Shown: positions 39,381 through 47,998, counted from the stretch's first letter. The stretch: DNA of 48,480 nucleotides from Myxococcales bacterium (GCA_019637115.1 JAHBWH010000049.1:1-48480); one strand, 5' to 3'. The notes: generated by a model not told the origin, from the letters alone. Numbers and translations: made by a program.

Positions 39381-40903
39381 GTATCCCAGCTCTCGTTTCG
39401 TGGGTCGACGTCATCGGTTGGTGGCGTGCTCGACGGAGGCTCGACTGCGCTCTCGGGGCCCTCGATCAACAACGTCACGACGAAGGTCGTTCCGTGGTCG
39501 CGCTCGCCGACCACCTCGATGAAGCCGCCGTGTCGCTCGACGATGCGGCGGCAGATCGCGAGGCCGATGCCCGTGCCCTCGTAGGTGCCGCGCCCGTGCA
39601 GGCGCTGGAAGGGGGCGAAGATCTTGTTGCGATAGGCCTCGTCGATGCCGATGCCGTCGTCGCGGATCTCGACGCGCAGGGCCGGCGCGCCGCGGGCCGT
39701 CGTAGACTTCGCGCGGATCTCGACCGTCGGGGGCACGCCCTCGCGGTGGAACTTCAGCGCGTTGCCGAGCAGGTTCTGGAAGAGCTGTCGCATCTGCGAC
39801 GGATCGGCGAGCACCGTCGGGAGCTCGCCGTCGACCTCGACGCGGCCGCCGGTGTCCTCGATGCGTTGCTCGAGGTCTACGAGGACGTCGCGCACGACGC
39901 CCGCGAGGTCCACCTCCACGAAGGGCTGGCCGTGGCGGTGCACGCGCGAGAACTCGAGGAGATCCTCGATGAGCCTCGCCATCCGCTCGGCCGCGCGGTG
40001 CATGCGCGAGAGGAAGTCCACGCCGCGCTCGTCGAGGGCCTCGGCGTAGTCCGTGCGCAGGCGGTCCGCGAACGCCCGGATCTTTCGGAGCGGCTCCTGC
40101 AGATCGTGTGAGGCGATGAAGGCGAAGTCGTTGAGCTCGCGGTTGCTGCGCTCGAGCTCCGTGGAGAGCACGCGCAGCTCGTTCTCGGCCTCTCGTCGAG
40201 CCTCGACCTCCGTCCGGAGCGCGAGCGTGCGCGCTTCGACCCGCGCCTCGAGCTGCTCTCGAAAGACCTCGGTGGCGGTGATGTCCCTGCGGTGGAGGCG
40301 CAGCAGGACGAGGAGCAGGAGCGTGATGAGGACACCCTGGGCTGCGAGGGCGACCGTGGACTGCGTCCGGCTGCGCTGCACGCGGGCGTGATTGACCATG
40401 CGGGCCTCGCGATCGGCCTTCCCGATCTCGCGCAGCCGCTCGAGGGCCTCGAGCATCAGCCCCCGTCCCATCCCGAGGCGCATGTGCGCGATCGCGGCGG
40501 CGCGGCCCGACTGGCGCTCGAGCTCGAGCGTCCGCGCGAGCTCGTTCATGCGCTCGCGCGCGACCGGCCGGAGCGCGTCGACCCGCGCACGCTGCGCCGG
40601 GCTCGAGACCGATCGGACGAGGCCCTCGAGGGCCGGCTCGAACGCCGCCGCGCCCTCGTGGTGTCCTTCCAGGTAAGCCTCGTCGCCCGTGAGGAGGTAC
40701 CCGTGGAGCCCGGCGGCGGCGCCCCGCATCGAGGCCCGCAGCGCCTCGACCGCGATCTCGACCTCGAGCGAGTCGAGCAGGCCGTCGGTGTCGGACGCGA
40801 GCTCGTCCGTCGCGACGAAGCCGAGGAGCGCGAGCGCCCAGCAAGCGACCATCGCCGCGACGTACGCCGGCGTGGACGAGCGAAGCCGGGGCGGGCGCGC
40901 CAT
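39377..40903 (-). CDS. Membrane sensor histidine kinase with CHASE3-like domain
   Basis: The 508-residue product has two membrane segments (AYVAAMVACWALALLGFVA and VLITLLLLVLLRL at about 190-207) flanking a helical CHASE3-like sensor region. A coiled-coil linker then leads to the phytochrome-type H box (FAFIASHDLQEPLRKIRAFA, His near 268). The ATPase domain follows (LFQNLLGNALKFH, RDDGIGIDEAYR, TGIGLAICRRI). It is first in the triad, and the ATGA overlap with the response regulator suggests direct phosphotransfer partners. Confidence 0.9.
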   Translation of the reverse strand: MARPPRLRSSTPAYVAAMVACWALALLGFVATDELASDTDGLLDSLEVEIAVEALRASMRGAAAGLHGYLLTGDEAYLEGHHEGAAAFEPALEGLVRSVSSPAQRARVDALRPVARERMNELARTLELERQSGRAAAIAHMRLGMGRGLMLEALERLREIGKADREARMVNHARVQRSRTQSTVALAAQGVLITLLLLVLLRLHRRDITATEVFREQLEARVEARTLALRTEVEARREAENELRVLSTELERSNRELNDFAFIASHDLQEPLRKIRAFADRLRTDYAEALDERGVDFLSRMHRAAERMARLIEDLLEFSRVHRHGQPFVEVDLAGVVRDVLVDLEQRIEDTGGRVEVDGELPTVLADPSQMRQLFQNLLGNALKFHREGVPPTVEIRAKSTTARGAPALRVEIRDDGIGIDEAYRNKIFAPFQRLHGRGTYEGTGIGLAICRRIVERHGGFIEVVGERDHGTTFVVTLLIEGPESAVEPPSSTPPTDDVDPRNESWDT

Positions 40904-41135
40904 CGCTGGCCTCGTACCACGAGCGAGGGGGACTCGCCGCTACGAGATGAGCCGTGGCGCACCGGATGGACGTCGGCTGCATCGCAGGAGGCGCGGTGGG
41001 GCAGACCGCCTCAGCGGTGCAAGATCACCGCGCGAGACGGGGAGTCCATGAGGTTTTTCGGGCGGCACGGCGCCTGCTCTATCGAGGGGCGAGCGTCGCG
41101 ACGCGGCGCCGAACCACAACGAAAGGACGACCCTC
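40904..41135. other. Divergent control region
   Basis: This gap lies between the histidine kinase and DUF1328 genes; a sigma-54-like element is listed separately. No further gene is seen. Confidence 0.4.
41063..41078 (+). promoter_or_regulatory. Sigma-54-like promoter candidate upstream of DUF1328 gene
   Basis: CGGCACGGCGCCTGCT shows the GG-N10-GC spacing of sigma-54 elements (GGCAC, five bases, CTGC). A start about 12 bp downstream would give a 45-base leader before the DUF1328 ATG. It is a candidate only. Confidence 0.35.
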
Positions 41136-41303
41136 ATGCTCCGCTGGTCCATCAGCTTCTTCATCATCGCCCTCATCGCCGCGCTCTTCGGATTCGGTGG
41201 GATCGCCGCCAGCGCCGCGGGCATCGGCAAGATCCTCTTCGTCGCGTTCCTGGTGCTCGGCGTGATCTCGCTCGTGGTCGGCCGTCTACCGAAGGACGCG
41301 TGA
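41136..41303 (+). CDS. DUF1328 small membrane protein
   Basis: The 55-residue product [20 protein letters not shown] continues through a Gly/Ala turn into a second membrane helix ([17 protein letters not shown]). This is the complete DUF1328 (YtjA-like) family pattern. AAAGGA lies 8-10 bp before the ATG. These small inner-membrane proteins are often stress-linked, but their activity is unknown. The nearest genes are on the other strand. A sigma-54-like element lies upstream. Confidence 0.9.
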   Translation: MLRWSISFFIIALIAALFGFGGIAASAAGIGKILFVAFLVLGVISLVVGRLPKDA

Positions 41304-41545
41304 CCACGTCGACTCCGTCGCGGCCGCGCGGCTCGTCGAGGCCGAGTCCCGAGGAGGCGTGAGTCTCCGAGGAGGCCGCGCGGTCGCGTGTCCGACGAGA
41401 CGGCGCGCGCTGCTCGCCAAGCTCGCGCGCTGCTCGCCGAGCCGCTGACGCGCGCCTGCCTCCACGCGCGTCGCCGGGTGGCGCGCGCGACGGTGATGCG
41501 CGCTCTCTCGCCGCACGGTGGCCGACGTCGTGCGGGCTCGCCCCG
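41304..41545. other. Gap of 242 bp
   Basis: No gene is seen. A tandem pair of about 19-20 bp (GCGCGCTGCTCGCCAAGCTC / GCGCGCTGCTCGCCGAGC) occurs near 41405-41442. The stop of the lipoprotein gene begins at 41546. Confidence 0.4.
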
Positions 41546-42442
41546 TCAGGGCTCGTTGTCGAACCAGCGCTCCTCGGCGAGCGTGTTGGTCGTCGCCCGC
41601 ACCGGGGAGACGCGCACGACCACGCGGCCACCTTCGAAACACGGCGCATCGTCCCGGAGGAGGGAGCAACGCTCGACCGCGCCGCACGGCAAGAACGCCG
41701 CGTCGCCGATCATGAAGTTCCACGCGCGGTCACCCGCTCCGAGCCGCCCGTCGTTGTCTCGATCCGCGAGGACCTCGACGACCGCGACGCCGCCGTCCGG
41801 CAGGATGCCCGGCAGCAGCACGCCGTCCGCCGCCCGGTTCGCGTCGTTCGTGCGGTAAAAGCCGATCGCGCGATCGATGTCCTCGGGGGTGCGCTCGCGG
41901 ACGCGGACCTCGGCGCCGCCCGCGAGGTCGAAGATCCGGTCGGGCCCGCAGAAGCGCACCTCGAGGTCGACGCCAGCGCTGACGATCGGCGCGTCGGCCG
42001 TCCGGAATTGGAAGCCGGTATTGTGCAGGAAGGGTTCGGGCCCCGTCGTGCAGGCGTCCTCGAGGATCCACGCGTGGTCGCCGCGCGAGAGCCCGGGCAC
42101 GTCGTCGAAGTCGGCGTAGAAGTCGATCGCGGGGAGCCCCTGACGCGGGTCGGTGCGGGGCCGCACGGCGTTCGGCATGCGCAGGTTCACGGTGGCGTTG
42201 CCGAGCGGATCGAAGACGGCGAGCGCCTCGAGGGTCTGCGCCCCGTCGGCGCGCGCGCGCGACAGCGCGACCTCGAAGCGGTTGAAGTGCCGGAGCGTCG
42301 CGTCGGGCGCGGCGTGGGGCCCGAACTCGCGCAGACGGAGCTGGAGGTCGCAGCCGCGATCCTCCTCGAAGCGACCCGTGTCGGTGATCGCGAAGCAGCC
42401 GCCGAGGCCGAGCGAGAGCAGCAGGATGCAGGAGCGCGCCAT
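41546..42442 (-). CDS. Lipoprotein coupled to a TPR protein
   Basis: From the ATG at 42442 the product is 298 residues with a clean lipobox, CILLLSLGLGGC (Cys16). The body is a soluble secreted protein with strand-rich segments and several cysteines, including a C-terminal Cys pair (PCGAVERCSLLRDDAPC). A calcium-like loop occurs (LADRDNDGRLGAGDRAW). Its ATG shares one base with the stop of the upstream TPR gene (TGATG), so the two are co-translated. No family is recognised. Confidence 0.75.
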   Translation of the reverse strand: MARSCILLLSLGLGGCFAITDTGRFEEDRGCDLQLRLREFGPHAAPDATLRHFNRFEVALSRARADGAQTLEALAVFDPLGNATVNLRMPNAVRPRTDPRQGLPAIDFYADFDDVPGLSRGDHAWILEDACTTGPEPFLHNTGFQFRTADAPIVSAGVDLEVRFCGPDRIFDLAGGAEVRVRERTPEDIDRAIGFYRTNDANRAADGVLLPGILPDGGVAVVEVLADRDNDGRLGAGDRAWNFMIGDAAFLPCGAVERCSLLRDDAPCFEGGRVVVRVSPVRATTNTLAEERWFDNEP

Positions 42443-43314
42443 CAGAACCTCACACGCAGGTCGGCCTGACAGCCGGTCGGTCCACACGCGGCGCTCGGCT
42501 CGACGGCGCGGTCGCCGCCGCGTCGGCCGACGAAGAGCAGCACGACGCCGGTCACGGTCACCGCCGCGCCACCGAAGAGCAGGATGTCCGTCGCGAGCAC
42601 GCGGCGGTCGGCGCGCGCGCGCTCTCCCTCGAGGTCGAAGCCCGCGACGCAGCGGTTGTCCGGGCAGTTGTCCTCGAGCGTGCCGACCTGCGCGTTCGCC
42701 ATGAGGCCGGAGACGAGCGAGCCCGCGAGCATCGCGACGCCGACGCCGCCGACGACGAAGCCGATCGGGTTGAGGGGTCTGCCCTCGGCGAGCCGACGCG
42801 CCTCCTCCTCGCGGCGACGGGCCTCCGCCGCCTCGAGCTCGAGCCGGCGCGCCTCGGCCTCGAGCGCTTCGCGCTCGGTCGCCTCGCGCTCTCGGCGCGC
42901 GCGCTCTTCGTCGACCGTGCGCTGGATCGCGCGGAGGCGTACCTCGAGCGCGGAGGCGTCCTCGATGCCCGGATCGGCCTCGAGGTAGGCGGCGAGCGCG
43001 CGTGCGGCGTCTTCGAGCATGCTCCCGTCGCGGTAGGCGAGGTAGGCGTTGAAGAGGAGCGACGGGCGGCGAGAGAGCTGGTACGCGCTCTCGAACTCGC
43101 GCGCGGCCTCGCCGAAGCGACCCTCGTCGAAGAGGGCCTGTCCGACGCGGAAGCGCGAGCGCGCCGCGTCGTCGTCGAGGCCCTCGGTGCGCATGTCACG
43201 GGGGTCGTAGTCCTCGGCGTCTTGGGCTGCGGCGGTGGCGGGGCCGAGCACGAAGAGGCTCAGCAGCCCTAGCGCGCCCAGCCCGACGCTCCTTCGCTCG
43301 TCGCGATCTCTCAT
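42442..43314 (-). CDS. Secreted TPR/coiled-coil membrane protein
   Basis: The 290-residue product has a signal peptide (SVGLGALGLLSLFVLGPATA, then AAQ). A TPR-like region (about 50-115: VGQALFDEGRFGEAAREFES, SLLFNAYLAYRDG) leads to a charged coiled coil (about 125-185, Glu/Arg-rich). Two C-terminal membrane segments follow, separated by a loop with a Cys pair. A similar plan occurs in the gene at 46569. It is coupled to the downstream lipoprotein. Confidence 0.7.
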   Translation of the reverse strand: MRDRDERRSVGLGALGLLSLFVLGPATAAAQDAEDYDPRDMRTEGLDDDAARSRFRVGQALFDEGRFGEAAREFESAYQLSRRPSLLFNAYLAYRDGSMLEDAARALAAYLEADPGIEDASALEVRLRAIQRTVDEERARREREATEREALEAEARRLELEAAEARRREEEARRLAEGRPLNPIGFVVGGVGVAMLAGSLVSGLMANAQVGTLEDNCPDNRCVAGFDLEGERARADRRVLATDILLFGGAAVTVTGVVLLFVGRRGGDRAVEPSAACGPTGCQADLRVRF

Positions 43315-43402
43315 CGAATCTCCCCAATGCGACGCCTACGGGGATCGTCGCTCTCGTGGAGGGTACTACCTCGGCGAGAGCGGCGCGTCACGAGATGCGC
43401 AA

Positions 43403-43519
43403 GGGTGGGGGGAGGTTGGGAGGTTGGGAGGGGAGCGGGGTTGGGAGGGAGGAAGTGGGGGAGGGAGGGAGTGGGGGAGGGAGGGAGTGGGGGGGCAGGG
43501 GGAGGGGCAAGGGCAGGGG
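43403..43519. other. G-rich tract, potential G-quadruplexes
   Basis: About 115 bp of the plus strand consist largely of GGG/GGGG runs separated by short A, T or C breaks (for example GGGAGGGAGTGGGGGAGGG). The stretch lies just beyond the stop of the Cys-rich lipoprotein gene and upstream of the TPR gene. The plus strand could fold into G-quadruplexes; the minus-strand RNA would be C-rich. Confidence 0.85.
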
Positions 43520-43532
43520 ACTTTTGGACTGG

Positions 43533-45056
43533 TCAACGTCTCCCCGACCAGGAACCCCCGAAGTCGCCGCCTACGAGCGAGCCTTCCCACCTGCCGGGGG
43601 TCAGGCTCGTCCCGCTCACGATGGGAGAGCTCCCCTTCAGGCTCATCACGTCGAGCCGCAGCCGCGCCATGTTCAGCGCGTCGACGAGGCGGTCGATCTG
43701 CGAATCCAAGAAGCCGTTGCACGCCGAGCGCGCGAGCTCGCGGGCCTCGTCGGGGGTGATGAGCGGGAGGTCGATCTCCAGCTCGATGCGACGCGCGGCG
43801 TTGCCGATCTCGGTGCAGATACGGCCACCCTGCGCGCGGAGCATCGCCTCGGCGGTGCGGTAACGCCGGCTCGAGCTCTGCTCGACGACCGCGTTCACCG
43901 CCCACGCGATGATCGCGCCGATGCCGACGTTCACGTCGTGCTGCGAGATGTAGAAGACGCCGCAGACCGCCTGCGCGCCGTACTCGGAGGGCTCGAAGGT
44001 CCAGTCGATGATGTCGGCGGGGCGCCCGCGCATCCGGGCGCCGCGGTACTCGAACTCGACCTCGGTCCAGACGTTCTGGCCTCGGTAAGCGTCGCGCGGC
44101 GCGGGCGCCGACCAGAGCGTCATCTGTTCCTTCACGAACCAGGTGGAGAGGATGTCGTTGAGGTCCGCGATGCCGCCCGCGGCGTCGCGCGCGTAGTCGG
44201 GGACGTTGGCGTCGATCCAGGACTCGATGGCGTTCCATACGAGGTTCTCGAGCAGGCTCGGCAGCCCGAGTGAGGGGCGCGGTCCGCGCCCGGACAGGAA
44301 GCGGAGCGGCGCGGCGACCGCGTCGAGGAAGCCAGAGAGCCAGCTCGGGAGCGCCTCGCGGAAGTGGTACACGCTGTCGACGTTCCAGACCCGCGGCGAC
44401 TGCAGCGCGGGGTGCGTGACGTCGCACGCGCTCTCGGGGATACACGCGCCCGCGGCGCAGAGCATGCCCGGCGGGCACTCGTCGTCGGCGATGCAGCCGT
44501 CGCCGTCGGGCACGCAGCGGCCGTCGGTGCAGATGGCGCCGATGGGGCAGTCGGCGGTGCGGACGCACACGCACGCGCCGTCCATCGAGCACATGAGCCC
44601 GTCGGGGCAGTCCTCGCCGTCGAGGCAGGTGCGCGGGATGCGTGGGTCGGGGGTGCAGCGGCCCGCGATGCAGAGGTTGCCCGCGCCGCACTCGGGGTCG
44701 AACTCACAGACGTCGCCGCGCTCGTCGGGGGCGACGCAGACGCCATCGCGGCACTCGTTCGGGAAGACGCAGTCGTCGCCGCACGCGCTTGGGGGGACTA
44801 CGCAGGCGCCCGCGTCGCAGATCAAGTCGCCGGGGCAGTCGGCGTCACGCCCGCACTCGGCGGTTCCCCCGTCCGGGAGCGGGTCGCCCGGCCGCCGCGG
44901 CGGGACGCAGAGGTCCCGCTCGCAGACGAAGCCCGCGCCGCAGTCCCGGTCGTCGAGGCACTCCGGCTCGCGGCCACCGGGCCCGAGGGTGCTGCTAGCG
45001 CAGCCAGTAAAAGAGGCCGCGGAGAGGAGAAGGGAAGCGAGGACGAGACGCCACAT
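43533..45056 (-). CDS. Cys-rich lipoprotein with Dickkopf-like repeats
   Basis: The 507-residue product has a lipobox near Cys19 (LASLLLSAASFTGCASS). About six to seven short cysteine modules follow (CLDDRDCGAGFVCERDLC, CGRDADCPGDLICDAGAC, CIADDECPPGMLCAAGAC), a pattern common in myxobacterial surface proteins. The C-terminal half is globular (LPSLLENLVWNAIESWIDAN, IIDWTFEPSEYGAQAVCGVF). The modules may form a rigid disulphide stalk. The binding partner is unknown. A G-rich tract lies just past the stop. Confidence 0.8.
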   Translation of the reverse strand: MWRLVLASLLLSAASFTGCASSTLGPGGREPECLDDRDCGAGFVCERDLCVPPRRPGDPLPDGGTAECGRDADCPGDLICDAGACVVPPSACGDDCVFPNECRDGVCVAPDERGDVCEFDPECGAGNLCIAGRCTPDPRIPRTCLDGEDCPDGLMCSMDGACVCVRTADCPIGAICTDGRCVPDGDGCIADDECPPGMLCAAGACIPESACDVTHPALQSPRVWNVDSVYHFREALPSWLSGFLDAVAAPLRFLSGRGPRPSLGLPSLLENLVWNAIESWIDANVPDYARDAAGGIADLNDILSTWFVKEQMTLWSAPAPRDAYRGQNVWTEVEFEYRGARMRGRPADIIDWTFEPSEYGAQAVCGVFYISQHDVNVGIGAIIAWAVNAVVEQSSSRRYRTAEAMLRAQGGRICTEIGNAARRIELEIDLPLITPDEARELARSACNGFLDSQIDRLVDALNMARLRLDVMSLKGSSPIVSGTSLTPGRWEGSLVGGDFGGSWSGRR

Positions 45057-45269
45057 GGCGCGAGTGTACAGGATTCACGCTTTCAGGCCCGTCACGTATC
45101 GGTGGCGCCTCACTCCCCCGCGAGCAGCCGCTCGAGGCTCGGACAATCGGTACTGGGTACGGGTTGGAAGGGGGTCGGGGTTGGGTGGCGCCGGGGGTGC
45201 GTGGGGTTGTGCTGCAATCGGTACTGGCCGGTCATCAGACCCAGTCCGGCGAACGCCGCCGCGAAGGCG
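45057..45269. other. Gap with duplicated 3'-end sequence
   Basis: A 29-bp copy of the last codons of the next lipoprotein gene lies at 45110-45138, identical to 45270-45298. A 13-bp sequence, CAATCGGTACTGG, also occurs twice (45144 and 45215). No full gene is present. Confidence 0.5.
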
Positions 45270-45836
45270 TCACTCCCCCGCGAGCAGCCGCTCGAGGCGC
45301 TCGCGATCGGCCGCCGGGACCGCGGCCGTGGCGCGCGCGCACGCTTCGCGATGGGCCACGGCGTGGTTCGGGAGCAGGCACTCCTGCGCCGCCGTGGGGA
45401 GCTGCTCGCAGGCGTGCACGAAGAGGCCGCGCGGCGGCATTGGGTGCACCGCGTCGGGCTCTCGCGCGCGGACCTCGGCGGCCATCGCGGCCACCGCGTC
45501 GTAGGCCGCGTCGCACAAGGACGCGCCCACCGCGGCGGCCTCGGCCGCCGCCAGGGCGGCGCCGACGGTCTCTGCCTCGTCCGGATCCAGCACGACCGCC
45601 GGTCGGAGCACACGCTCGGCCTCGTCTGCGTCGTGGTCGAGCGGGAGGTCGAGCTCGTCGAGGGCGTCGTCGCCGTCGAGCTCGCTCAGCCCGAGCGCCT
45701 GGAAGTCGACGCGCGGGTCGATCGTCCGCTCGACCGGCGGCTGCGCGCGGATGCGCGCGGTCCGATCGCGCAGCACGTCCTCCCCGTCCGTGCAGGCCAC
45801 GGGGACCACGAGCAGCAAGGCCGCGAGCAGGCGCAT
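45270..45836 (-). CDS. Small lipoprotein, function unknown
   Basis: The 188-residue product begins MRLLAALLLVVPVACTDG, a compact lipobox with Cys15. The mature protein is Asp/Ala-rich with a cysteine-containing C-terminal part (SLCDAAYDAVAAMAAEV, VHACEQLPTAAQECLL, REACARATAAV). No domain is recognised. Its last ten codons are copied exactly 160 bp downstream. Confidence 0.65.
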   Translation of the reverse strand: MRLLAALLLVVPVACTDGEDVLRDRTARIRAQPPVERTIDPRVDFQALGLSELDGDDALDELDLPLDHDADEAERVLRPAVVLDPDEAETVGAALAAAEAAAVGASLCDAAYDAVAAMAAEVRAREPDAVHPMPPRGLFVHACEQLPTAAQECLLPNHAVAHREACARATAAVPAADRERLERLLAGE

Positions 45837-45905
45837 CGAGACGTCTTAGCCTTCGCGTGACGGAGAGGCCAGAAACGAGCCTCGGGTCGCGGTCAGCTTC
45901 CTATG

Positions 45906-45933
45906 AGGGGCTGTCGCCAGGTCGCCAGCCCCT
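45906..45933. terminator. Hairpin between lipoprotein genes
   Basis: AGGGGCTG at 45906-45913 pairs with CAGCCCCT at 45926-45933 across a 12-base loop, followed by further GC-rich complementary stretches to about 45965. It lies downstream of the minus-strand lipoprotein at 46042 and upstream of the next lipoprotein. It could end the upstream transcript. Confidence 0.35.
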
Positions 45934-46041
45934 CCCCCACGGGGCGTGAAGCCCCGCGGGGCCCCCTCCCACGAGCCTACGCTCGCTCCGCTCGCTGCGT
46001 GCCGTCCGGTAGGGCGGCTTGCGAATTCGGCTGAGCTTCTT

Positions 46042-46572
46042 TCAGGGCGCCGAGCAGCCCGCGACGAGGCGAGGGTCGTCGCAGTCGGGGCGCGGGAGGG
46101 CGCCGTGATCCGTGAGGCATCGCGGGTTCACCTCGATGGGCACGCACGCGCCCTCGACGCACGTGCGGCCAGCCTCGCAGGTTCGCTCCACGCACCGCGT
46201 GTCGAGGTGGAGGGAGACGTCGACGATCCGCCCCGGGGCGAAGGGCACGATCAGCTGCTGCTCGACGCTCGACGAGCCGCCGGTCGGGCGGGGGATCTCG
46301 CCCTGGAGTCGAAACGCGACGCGCTCGGACCGATCCTGGACGATGCCCTGGCTGAGCCGGGCGCCGGTCTGCGCGATCGACAGCCGAGTGTCGCTGCAGC
46401 CGAAGACGCGCTGGCCCTCGTCGTCGGTGACGCAGAGGCGCACGATCGTCTCGGGCCCGACGAGCGCCGGGTCGATGGAGTAGCAAGCGAAGACCTCGGT
46501 GAGCTCGCCACCGCAGCTCGCCGCGAAAGCCGCCAGCGCGAGCGCGAGCGCGGTCGGGGCTGCGCGGGTCAT
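46042..46572 (-). CDS. Lipoprotein coupled to a TPR-PEGA protein
   Basis: From the ATG at 46572 the 176-residue product has a lipobox with Cys20 (ALALALAAFAASC). The mature part begins GGELTEVFACYSIDPALVGP and ends with a Cys-rich segment (DTRCVERTCEAGRTCVEGAC, CLTDHG). Its ATG overlaps the stop of the TPR-PEGA gene by ATGA. The arrangement mirrors the 42442/41546 gene pair. Confidence 0.75.
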   Translation of the reverse strand: MTRAAPTALALALAAFAASCGGELTEVFACYSIDPALVGPETIVRLCVTDDEGQRVFGCSDTRLSIAQTGARLSQGIVQDRSERVAFRLQGEIPRPTGGSSSVEQQLIVPFAPGRIVDVSLHLDTRCVERTCEAGRTCVEGACVPIEVNPRCLTDHGALPRPDCDDPRLVAGCSAP

Positions 46573-47504
46573 CGGCCGAACCTCAGCGCGGTCGCGGTCG
46601 GCAGGTGCCCTTCGAGCGGCGACGGGCTGGCGGTCGCTGCCACCGCGATCGCGACCGCCACGCCGACGAGGACGACGCCGCCGAGCGCGGCCCAGAACCA
46701 CCACCGCCCGGCGATCGGCTCGTGCACGGCGAGGTCGACCCGCAGGTCGCGGACCTCGTCGCGACCGAGCGCGACGCGCTCGCGGTGGGCGCGGTAGCCC
46801 CGCGCCGAGAGCTCGAGCGTGTGCTCACCGACGCCGAGCTGGAGCTCGAGGGGCGTGTCTCCCGTGCGACCGACGAGCGCGGCGTCCACGCGGACGTCCG
46901 CGGGCACGTTCGAGACGACCCGCAGCGTGCCCTCCGGCGCGACGGGCGCCAGCGTCGCCGTCACGCGGGCTTCTCGGCCCGCGGTGAGCGTCGCGCTCCG
47001 CTGGGTGGCGACGTGTCCTTCGGCGCGGATGTGGAAGCGCTGCGACCCCGGGTCGACCGCGACGGGCCGCGCGAAGGGCGCCCTTCCGAGCGAGCGCTCG
47101 CCGAGCGAGACCTCGGCCCCCGTGGGAGAGACCTCGAAGCGCACGAAGGCGACGAGCGCGGAGAGCTCCTCGATCGCGTCGTTCACGGCGGCGCGCCGCG
47201 TGGCGTCGACGTCCGGATCGGCGTCGAGGTAGCCGCGATACGCCTCGATGGCCTCGGCCGGTCGCTCGAGCGCGCGGAGGGTTTGCGCGAGGTTGAAGAG
47301 CACCACCGGCACGGGGCGGAGCGCGTACGACCGCTCGAACGCCGAGAGCGCCGCGGGGAAGTCTCCGCGCTGGTAGGCCCCCGCGCCCTCGACAAAGAGC
47401 GAGCGCGCAGCCTCCTCGGGCTGAGCCGACGCCGGCGCGACCAGGTGCGCGAGCAGAAGGGGCACCAAGAGGGAGGCGCGGAGACGGGCGAGCACGGGGG
47501 CCAC
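46569..47504 (-). CDS. Secreted TPR protein with two PEGA domains
   Basis: From the GTG at 47504 the product is about 311 residues. A signal peptide (SLLVPLLLAHLVAPASAQPE) is followed by TPR-like repeats (about 30-105: AYQRGDFPAALSAFERSYAL, FNLAQTLRALERPAEAIEAY). Two PEGA domains follow (RFEVSPTGAEVSLGERSLGR and LRVVSNVPADVRVDAALVGR) and a C-terminal membrane segment (WFWAALGGVVLVGVAVAIAV). The start is weakly supported, as no ribosome site is clear. The upstream frame is open but low in quality. It is coupled to the downstream lipoprotein by ATGA. Confidence 0.75.
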   Translation of the reverse strand: MAPVLARLRASLLVPLLLAHLVAPASAQPEEAARSLFVEGAGAYQRGDFPAALSAFERSYALRPVPVVLFNLAQTLRALERPAEAIEAYRGYLDADPDVDATRRAAVNDAIEELSALVAFVRFEVSPTGAEVSLGERSLGRAPFARPVAVDPGSQRFHIRAEGHVATQRSATLTAGREARVTATLAPVAPEGTLRVVSNVPADVRVDAALVGRTGDTPLELQLGVGEHTLELSARGYRAHRERVALGRDEVRDLRVDLAVHEPIAGRWWFWAALGGVVLVGVAVAIAVAATASPSPLEGHLPTATALRFGR

Positions 47505-47608
47505 GGCGCGGTGAGGGTAGCTCAGGTGCCGCGGACGCCGCTCATTTCTGTTGGGGCTCGCGCGACGCGCCCGGGCCCCGTTGCCGAGCGCCGTGGGGCG
47601 CCGTCGGC

Positions 47609-47998
47609 GTGGGGACCACGGGCGTGGACAGGCGAAAAAGGCGCACATCAGCGCTCTCGTCCGACAGGGCGCGCGTCGCGATCCTTGCCAACGGGCTTGC
47701 GCTCGCGGACGATGGAGACGTTCGGGTGCTCGACGAGACCTCCTTCGAGGTCCTCGGTGGGCGCCCTTCCGCTTGGCACTTCCAGGCGGATCCCGCCGCG
47801 TGGACTCCGCCGCGCGGACGCACCTTCCGCGCGGGCGCACCTTCCCCGCGGGCCGCCCGCTCCCGACATGTCTTGTCAGCCCTTCGAGTCGACGTGGAAG
47901 ATCCTCCGCTCGGGCGCGCCAGGTGCCCCCAACTCGGCGTTCGTTCCGGGTACCCGCGGCCTTCGACGGAGATGTGGCTCGCCGATCTCCTCGAGTAG
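47609..47998 (+). CDS. Hypothetical ORF, unassigned
   Basis: The 129-residue frame from GTG 47609 has reasonable third-position GC in its first half (ARVAILANGLALADDGDVRV, LDETSFEVLGGRPSAWHF). The second half has an Arg/Ala-rich, repeat-like middle and ends STEMWLADLLE. No family is recognised. It may be a small protein or a remnant upstream of the kinase gene. Confidence 0.3.
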   Translation: MGTTGVDRRKRRTSALSSDRARVAILANGLALADDGDVRVLDETSFEVLGGRPSAWHFQADPAAWTPPRGRTFRAGAPSPRAARSRHVLSALRVDVEDPPLGRARCPQLGVRSGYPRPSTEMWLADLLE

